Positions 5,268 to 9,016 of a DNA stretch of 9,016 nt are shown piece after piece (position 1 is the stretch's first letter; every line of letters begins with the position of its first letter). Below the pieces are notes generated by a model that worked only from the letters and a program-made list of their open reading frames with translations, ran no database searches and had not been told where the DNA came from. A program made the position numbers and the translations under genes. Source of the DNA: JAXDLH01 sp034666705 (GTDB lineage Bacteria > Chloroflexota > UBA6077 > SHYK01); contig JAXDLH010000395.1 in the NCBI GenBank assembly GCA_034666705.1, forward strand, positions 1 to 9,016, read 5' to 3'.

Positions 5268-6821
5268 CTAAGGCATCCTTGATTCCTCTGGCGTGTCCTC
5301 TCGCGAGTCCTGTGGCGTGCGGCCGTATACGGTCGCCAGGCGGGCGAGGCGCACGGCGTGCTCGGCGGTGAGCTGGCCGGGTTGGAGGCGCCAACTCCAA
5401 TTGCCCTCGGGTTGGCCGGGTAAGTTCATCCGGTGCTCTGTGCTGAGCGAGAGCACGTCCTGCGCCGGTACGATGGCGATGTCGGCCACCGATGCCATGG
5501 CAGCGCGAATCAGGTCCCACGCGATCTCCTGGCCTTCGACGCCGAGATACCTCTGCAGATAGTCGCGTTCCTTCTCCGGCGCCTGTTGGTACCAGCCAAC
5601 CGTCGTGTCGTTGTCGTGCGTACCGGTGTACACCACGCAGTTCGGCACGAAGTTATGCGGCAGGAACGGGTTGCTTGGGCCGCTGTCCCAGGCAAACTGC
5701 AGCACCTTCATCCCAGGGTATCCGAGCTCCTCACGCAGGGCTACTACCTCCGGGGTGATGAGCCCCAGGTCTTCGATGATGATCGGCAGCGTGCCGAGTG
5801 CCTTGCGGGTGGCAACGAAGAGGTCCACGCCGGGGCCTCGGTCCCAACTGCCATGTTCGGCGGTCGGATTCGCGGCGGGTACCGCCCAGTAGCTCTCGAA
5901 GCCCCGAAAGTGGTCGATGCGGATCACGTCTACCGTCTCGAGCGCCGCCCGAAACCGTTCGATCCACCAGTCATAGCCGCGCTCGGCCAGGACCTCCCAC
6001 CGGTAGAGCGGGTTCCCCCAGCGCTGCCCGGTCCGGGAGAAGTAGTCTGGTGGTACGCCGGCGACGATGGTCGGATTGCCGTGCTCGTCCAGGTAGAACA
6101 GCTCGCGGTGCGCCCACACGTCGGCGCTGTCGAGCGCCACGAAGATAGGGATATCGCCGACCAGCGCAACATCGTGCTCACGGGCATACCGGTGCACTTT
6201 CGCCCACTGTTCCGTGAAAAGCATCTGAAGCACCGCGTGCTGGTCGATGGCCCGCCGCAGCTCTTCGCGTGCCGCAGCCAACGCCTCCGGTCGGCGGAGT
6301 GCCAACGCCTCCGGCCATTGCTGCCAGCCTCCACCGAGCGACTCGCGCAGCGCCATAAAGAGGGTGAAGTCGTCGAGCCATGAGGCGTTGTCTTTGCGAA
6401 AGATGGCGAGGCGGGCGTGCCGCTCGTGCGACGCATTGCGAAGAAACGTCTCGGCTGCCTGGCGAAGCAGCGGCAGCTTGGACGCCGTAACTCCCTCGTA
6501 GTCCACTCGTCCCTGCGGAAATGCCCCGACCTCGCCCAGGCCGTCGCGGCCGATCAGTCCCTCATCCACCAACTGGTCAAGTGAGATGAGCAGCGGGTTG
6601 CCGGCGAACGCGGAAAGTGCCGCGTACGGCGAGTTGCCGTAGCCGGTCGGCCCGAGCGGCAGGATCTGCCATAGGCGCTGCTGCGCCTCGGCGAGGAAGT
6701 CGATGTAGCTGTATGCCTCAGCGCCGAAGTCGCCAATACCGTGGCCGTTGGGAAGTGACGTGGGGTGCAGCAAGATGCCGCTCGACCGTGGGAAGCGGCC
6801 GGGGATGTGGGTCGTCTCCAA
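5268..6821 (-). CDS. malQ: 4-alpha-glucanotransferase (amylomaltase), GH77
   Basis: A 517-residue amylomaltase that transfers alpha-1,4-glucan segments between maltodextrins in the cytoplasm, yielding glucose and longer chains. The start RSSGILLHPTSLP and LPLGPTGYGNSPYAALSAFAGNP (55-77) are GH77 signatures. D303 in RIDHFRGFE is the expected nucleophile, E350 in IIEDLGLITPEV the acid/base, and D403 in TGTHDNDT the third carboxylate. Length matches the short thermophile-type amylomaltase (about 500 aa) rather than the longer enterobacterial form. The start is TTG (6819-6821): GGAGG lies 8 nt upstream and no ATG is in frame nearby. The C-terminus ends in a charged tail of two similar 8-residue units (RTPQDSRE, DTPEESRM). 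It follows tpiA after about 100 bp on the same strand, so co-transcription with the glycolytic genes is plausible but not proven. Confidence 0.95.
   Translation of the reverse strand: METTHIPGRFPRSSGILLHPTSLPNGHGIGDFGAEAYSYIDFLAEAQQRLWQILPLGPTGYGNSPYAALSAFAGNPLLISLDQLVDEGLIGRDGLGEVGAFPQGRVDYEGVTASKLPLLRQAAETFLRNASHERHARLAIFRKDNASWLDDFTLFMALRESLGGGWQQWPEALALRRPEALAAAREELRRAIDQHAVLQMLFTEQWAKVHRYAREHDVALVGDIPIFVALDSADVWAHRELFYLDEHGNPTIVAGVPPDYFSRTGQRWGNPLYRWEVLAERGYDWWIERFRAALETVDVIRIDHFRGFESYWAVPAANPTAEHGSWDRGPGVDLFVATRKALGTLPIIIEDLGLITPEVVALREELGYPGMKVLQFAWDSGPSNPFLPHNFVPNCVVYTGTHDNDTTVGWYQQAPEKERDYLQRYLGVEGQEIAWDLIRAAMASVADIAIVPAQDVLSLSTEHRMNLPGQPEGNWSWRLQPGQLTAEHAVRLARLATVYGRTPQDSREDTPEESRMP
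5284..5319 (-). repeat. Imperfect 24-bp-period duplication in the malQ 3' end
   Basis: TCCTCTGGCGTG (5284-5295) recurs as TCCTGTGGCGTG (5308-5319), 11 of 12 bases equal and exactly 24 bp (8 codons) apart. It encodes the paired tail units with shared TP..SR residues at the MalQ C-terminus, beyond the catalytic barrel. It looks like a small local duplication that preserved frame. Confidence 0.45.
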
Positions 6822-6923
6822 GGCTCGAGCCTCCGCGTTGAATCCGGGTCCTGGTTTGATGTTAGCGGACCCTGCCCCGTTCGTTCCGAGCCAGTCGAAA
6901 GGGCCCAGATGAGGCGGTCCGGG

Positions 6924-7691
6924 CTATGACCCGACGCTCAGTGCGGCCTGCTGGCAGAGGGTGATGAACGAGTCGGCGCGGAGACTGGCGCCGCCGACGA
7001 GGCCGCCGTCGATGCCAGCGCGCTCGATAAAGCTCGGGAAGTTCTCGGGCGTCACACTTCCGCCGTAGAGGATGCGGAGCCCGTCGGCCGCGCTGCTACT
7101 CACGACATTCGCGACAACGCGGCGAATATGGCCGATCACGCGACTCGCGTCGTCCGGCGTGGCCGCGCGGCCAGTGCCGATCGCCCAGATCGGCTCGTAG
7201 GCAATAACCACGCGGCTGAGATCGTCGACGCCGGCCAGATCGGCCCGCACCTGGGCCTCGACGTGCTGCTCAGTGCGACCTGCCTCGTTGATCGCCAGGT
7301 CCTCGCCCACGCAGAGGATGACGCGCAGCCCGGTCTCCAGTGCCGCGACGACCTTGCGGTGCACGTCATCGTCCGTCTCGTGGAATAGCTGACGCCGCTC
7401 CGAGTGACCCAGAATCACATAGTCGGCCAGGCCGCGCAGCATCGTCACGGAGATCTCGCCGGTGAAGGCGCCTTTCGGCTCCCAGTAGGCGTTCTGCGCG
7501 CCTACGAGGATGTTGGTGCCGCTCACGCGGTCCCGCACGGCCGCCAGCGATATGAACGGCGGGCACAACACCTTCTCGATGCCGGCGACGATTGGCAGCT
7601 CGTTCAGCATCGCATCGGTGAGCGCGACCGCCTCGGGCAGCGTCGTGTTCATCTTCCAGTTGCCGGCCACGATCGGCGTCCGATTTGCCAC
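6924..7691 (-). CDS. tpiA: Triosephosphate isomerase
   Basis: A 255-residue TIM barrel that interconverts dihydroxyacetone phosphate and glyceraldehyde 3-phosphate. All catalytic residues are present: N11 and K13 in AGNWKMN, H96 in ILGHSERR, and E166 in AYEPIWAIGTGR. The last motif includes the mobile loop 6 that closes over the substrate. The phosphate grip is YGGSV (209-213) plus GGLVGGASL near the end. Length is standard. The start is GTG (7689-7691), six nucleotides after the pgk stop. Upstream bases give only a weak Shine-Dalgarno match, so translation is probably coupled to pgk. No alternative ATG precedes the catalytic NWK. Confidence 0.97.
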   Translation of the reverse strand: MANRTPIVAGNWKMNTTLPEAVALTDAMLNELPIVAGIEKVLCPPFISLAAVRDRVSGTNILVGAQNAYWEPKGAFTGEISVTMLRGLADYVILGHSERRQLFHETDDDVHRKVVAALETGLRVILCVGEDLAINEAGRTEQHVEAQVRADLAGVDDLSRVVIAYEPIWAIGTGRAATPDDASRVIGHIRRVVANVVSSSAADGLRILYGGSVTPENFPSFIERAGIDGGLVGGASLRADSFITLCQQAALSVGS

Positions 7692-7697
7692 GCCCGG

Positions 7698-8885
7698 CTA
7701 CCGGTCGCCGAGCGCCGCCACGCCTGGCAGCGTCCGGCCTTCGAGATACTCGAGCGAGGCGCCCCCGCCAGTGGAAACGTGACTGAAATGACTCGCGTCG
7801 CTGAACTGCTCGATCGCGGCCACCGTATCGCCACCGCCGACGATCGTGGTCGCGCCACTCGATGCGATCGCCGCGGCGACCGCTTTCGTCCCATGCGCGA
7901 AGGGCTCCATCTCGAACACCCCCATCGGACCATTCCAGACGATGGTTTTTGATTCTTTGACCGCTTGCGCGAACACTTGCTCCGTCTTCGACCCAATGTC
8001 GAGCATCATCATGTCCGGCGGGATCTGGTCCACGTCGACCGTCGTCGTGCGGGCCGATGCATCGAATTTGTCGGCGACGACGGCGTCGACCGGCAGCAAG
8101 AAGCGCACGCCGCGTGCCTCCGCCCGCGCTATCAGCTCTTTTGCCAGGTCGAGCCGATCGGGCTCGACGAGCGACTTGCCAATTTCCAGCCCCTGCGCCT
8201 TGAGGAACGTACACGCCATGCCGCCGCCGATAATCATCGCGTCGACCTTGGTGAGGAGATGCTCGAGCACGCCGATCTTCGACGACACCTTGGCGCCGCC
8301 GATCACGGCCGTCAATGGCCGCTGCGGGTTCTCCAGCACCTGGCCGAGCGCCTCGAGCTCGCGCTCCATGAGGAGGCCGGCGACGGCCGGCAGATGCTTC
8401 GCAACCCCCTCGGTCGACGCGTGGGCGCGATGCGCAGTGCCGAAGGCGTCGTTGACGTACAGGTCGCCCAGCTTCGCGAGCTGCGCCGCGAAAGCGGGGT
8501 TGTTCGCCTCCTCTTCAGGATGAAAGCGGACGTTTTCGAGCAGCAGCACCTGGCCCGGCTGGAGGGCGGCCGCTTTCGCCTGCGCATCCGGCCCAACGGT
8601 GTCACGCGCGAACTGCACTGGCTGACCGAGCAGCCGCTCGAGCTCCTTCGCCACGGGCGCGAGGGTCAGCTTCGCCACGACCTTCCCATCCGGACGTCCG
8701 AGGTGCGACATCAGGATCACGCGGGCGCTGTGCTCCAGCAAATACCGAAGCGTTGGCAGCGTCTCGCGGATACGGCTGTTGTCGGTAATGGCGCCCGTAT
8801 CGTCCTGGGGGACGTTGTAATCTACGCGGACGAGGACGCGCTTGCTGGCGACGTCGACGTCGCGGAGCGTCCGCTTTGCGCTCAT
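7698..8885 (-). CDS. pgk: Phosphoglycerate kinase
   Basis: A 395-residue kinase transferring phosphate between 1,3-bisphosphoglycerate and ADP. N-domain substrate residues are visible: D22 and N24 in VDYNVP (most relatives have VDFNVP), R38, HLGRP (61-65), R120 in ENVRFHPEEE, and DAFGTAHRAHAS (146-157). The C-domain nucleotide site shows GGAKVSSK (196-203), WNGPMGVFE (317-325), GGGDTVAA and STGGGASLEYLEG (371-383). Length is typical of bacterial Pgk. The ATG (8883-8885) overlaps the TGA of the upstream gap gene as ATGA; GGAAGG immediately abuts the start, too close for a normal spacer, which suggests translational coupling. The middle member of gap-pgk-tpiA. Confidence 0.97.
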   Translation of the reverse strand: MSAKRTLRDVDVASKRVLVRVDYNVPQDDTGAITDNSRIRETLPTLRYLLEHSARVILMSHLGRPDGKVVAKLTLAPVAKELERLLGQPVQFARDTVGPDAQAKAAALQPGQVLLLENVRFHPEEEANNPAFAAQLAKLGDLYVNDAFGTAHRAHASTEGVAKHLPAVAGLLMERELEALGQVLENPQRPLTAVIGGAKVSSKIGVLEHLLTKVDAMIIGGGMACTFLKAQGLEIGKSLVEPDRLDLAKELIARAEARGVRFLLPVDAVVADKFDASARTTTVDVDQIPPDMMMLDIGSKTEQVFAQAVKESKTIVWNGPMGVFEMEPFAHGTKAVAAAIASSGATTIVGGGDTVAAIEQFSDASHFSHVSTGGGASLEYLEGRTLPGVAALGDR

Positions 8886-9016
8886 CCTTCCATCATGCCT
8901 GCCATGAAGTTTGCGAGGTCAGACACGCGGCACGAGTAACCCCACTCGTTGTCGTACCAGGAGATGACCTTCACCATGTTGCCGCCGACGACGATCGTAT
9001 CGAGAGCGCTGAAAAT
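8882..9016 (-). CDS. gap: Glyceraldehyde-3-phosphate dehydrogenase, C-terminal 44 residues only
   Basis: Reverse translation from the window edge reads DTIVVGGNMVKVISWYDNEWGYSCRV and ends DLANFMAGMMEG with TGA at 8882-8884. SWYDNEWGYS is the signature C-terminal segment of the NAD(P)-dependent phosphorylating enzyme, and the asparagine in it contacts the nicotinamide in known structures. The catalytic Cys domain lies beyond base 9016. The final codon overlaps the pgk start, placing gap as the upstream gene of the operon. The operon promoter is therefore outside the window. Confidence 0.93.
   Translation of the reverse strand: MFSALDTIVVGGNMVKVISWYDNEWGYSCRVSDLANFMAGMMEG

Noticed and set aside
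5433..6383. 316-codon plus-strand frame inside malQ
   Set aside because: Antisense shadow; GH77 catalytic residues are all on the minus strand and continuous.
6846..6872. GGGTCC/GGACCC inverted repeat between tpiA and malQ
   Set aside because: A 6-bp stem with a 15-nt loop and no T-tract is within chance expectation in GC-rich DNA.
7366..8214. 282-codon minus-strand frame spanning the pgk-tpiA junction
   Set aside because: It lies in another frame of two intact genes and is Arg/Gly-rich without motifs.
7965..8939. 324-codon plus-strand frame over pgk and the gap end
   Set aside because: Antisense shadow of pgk, whose motifs are complete on the other strand; the frame has no family features.

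Overview
The window is GC-rich (low-to-mid 60s % by eye) bacterial chromosome. Gene content and order fit a Gram-positive-like or Chloroflexota-type bacterium (for example Thermomicrobia) or possibly an actinobacterium. The clues are a tiny bS22/COX24-type basic protein, a lipoprotein peptide-binding protein with a Ser/Ala/Pro linker, a gap-pgk-tpiA operon and frequent GTG/TTG starts. The phylum is an inference from gene style, not from a marker gene.

Layout. (1) 1-1322, minus strand: a UbiD-family prenylated-FMN-dependent decarboxylase whose C-terminal end lies outside the window. (2) 1323-1820: a divergent promoter region, a 29-residue bS22-like basic protein on the plus strand (1453-1542) behind a near-consensus sigma-70 promoter, a perfect 16-bp hairpin, and a stretch resembling interspersed repeats. 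(3) 1821-2399, plus: a small spermidine-synthase-like SAM-dependent methyltransferase with a GTG start. (4) 2472-3368, minus: an SsuA/THI5-like substrate-binding-fold protein with no visible export signal. It is divergent from (5) 3525-5258, plus: a family 5 (DppA/OppA-like) solute-binding lipoprotein. A 7-bp inverted repeat lies between them. (6) 5268-9016, minus: a carbohydrate cluster read in the order gap (only the C-terminus is in the window), pgk, tpiA, malQ.

How they work together. gap and pgk overlap at ATGA and pgk and tpiA are 6 nt apart, so these three lower-glycolysis/gluconeogenesis enzymes are almost certainly one transcript. malQ follows after about 100 bp and links alpha-glucan (maltodextrin or glycogen) turnover to the pathway. 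The two binding proteins have no permease or ATPase genes in the window. The UbiD-family enzyme needs prenyl-FMN from a UbiX partner that is not seen here.

I saw no CRISPR array, insertion sequence, tRNA, rRNA, prophage or defence genes. Most of the window is ordinary housekeeping DNA. The items most worth a second look are the tiny ribosomal-type gene with its promoter and hairpin, the leaderless binding-fold protein, and the regulatory structures between genes.
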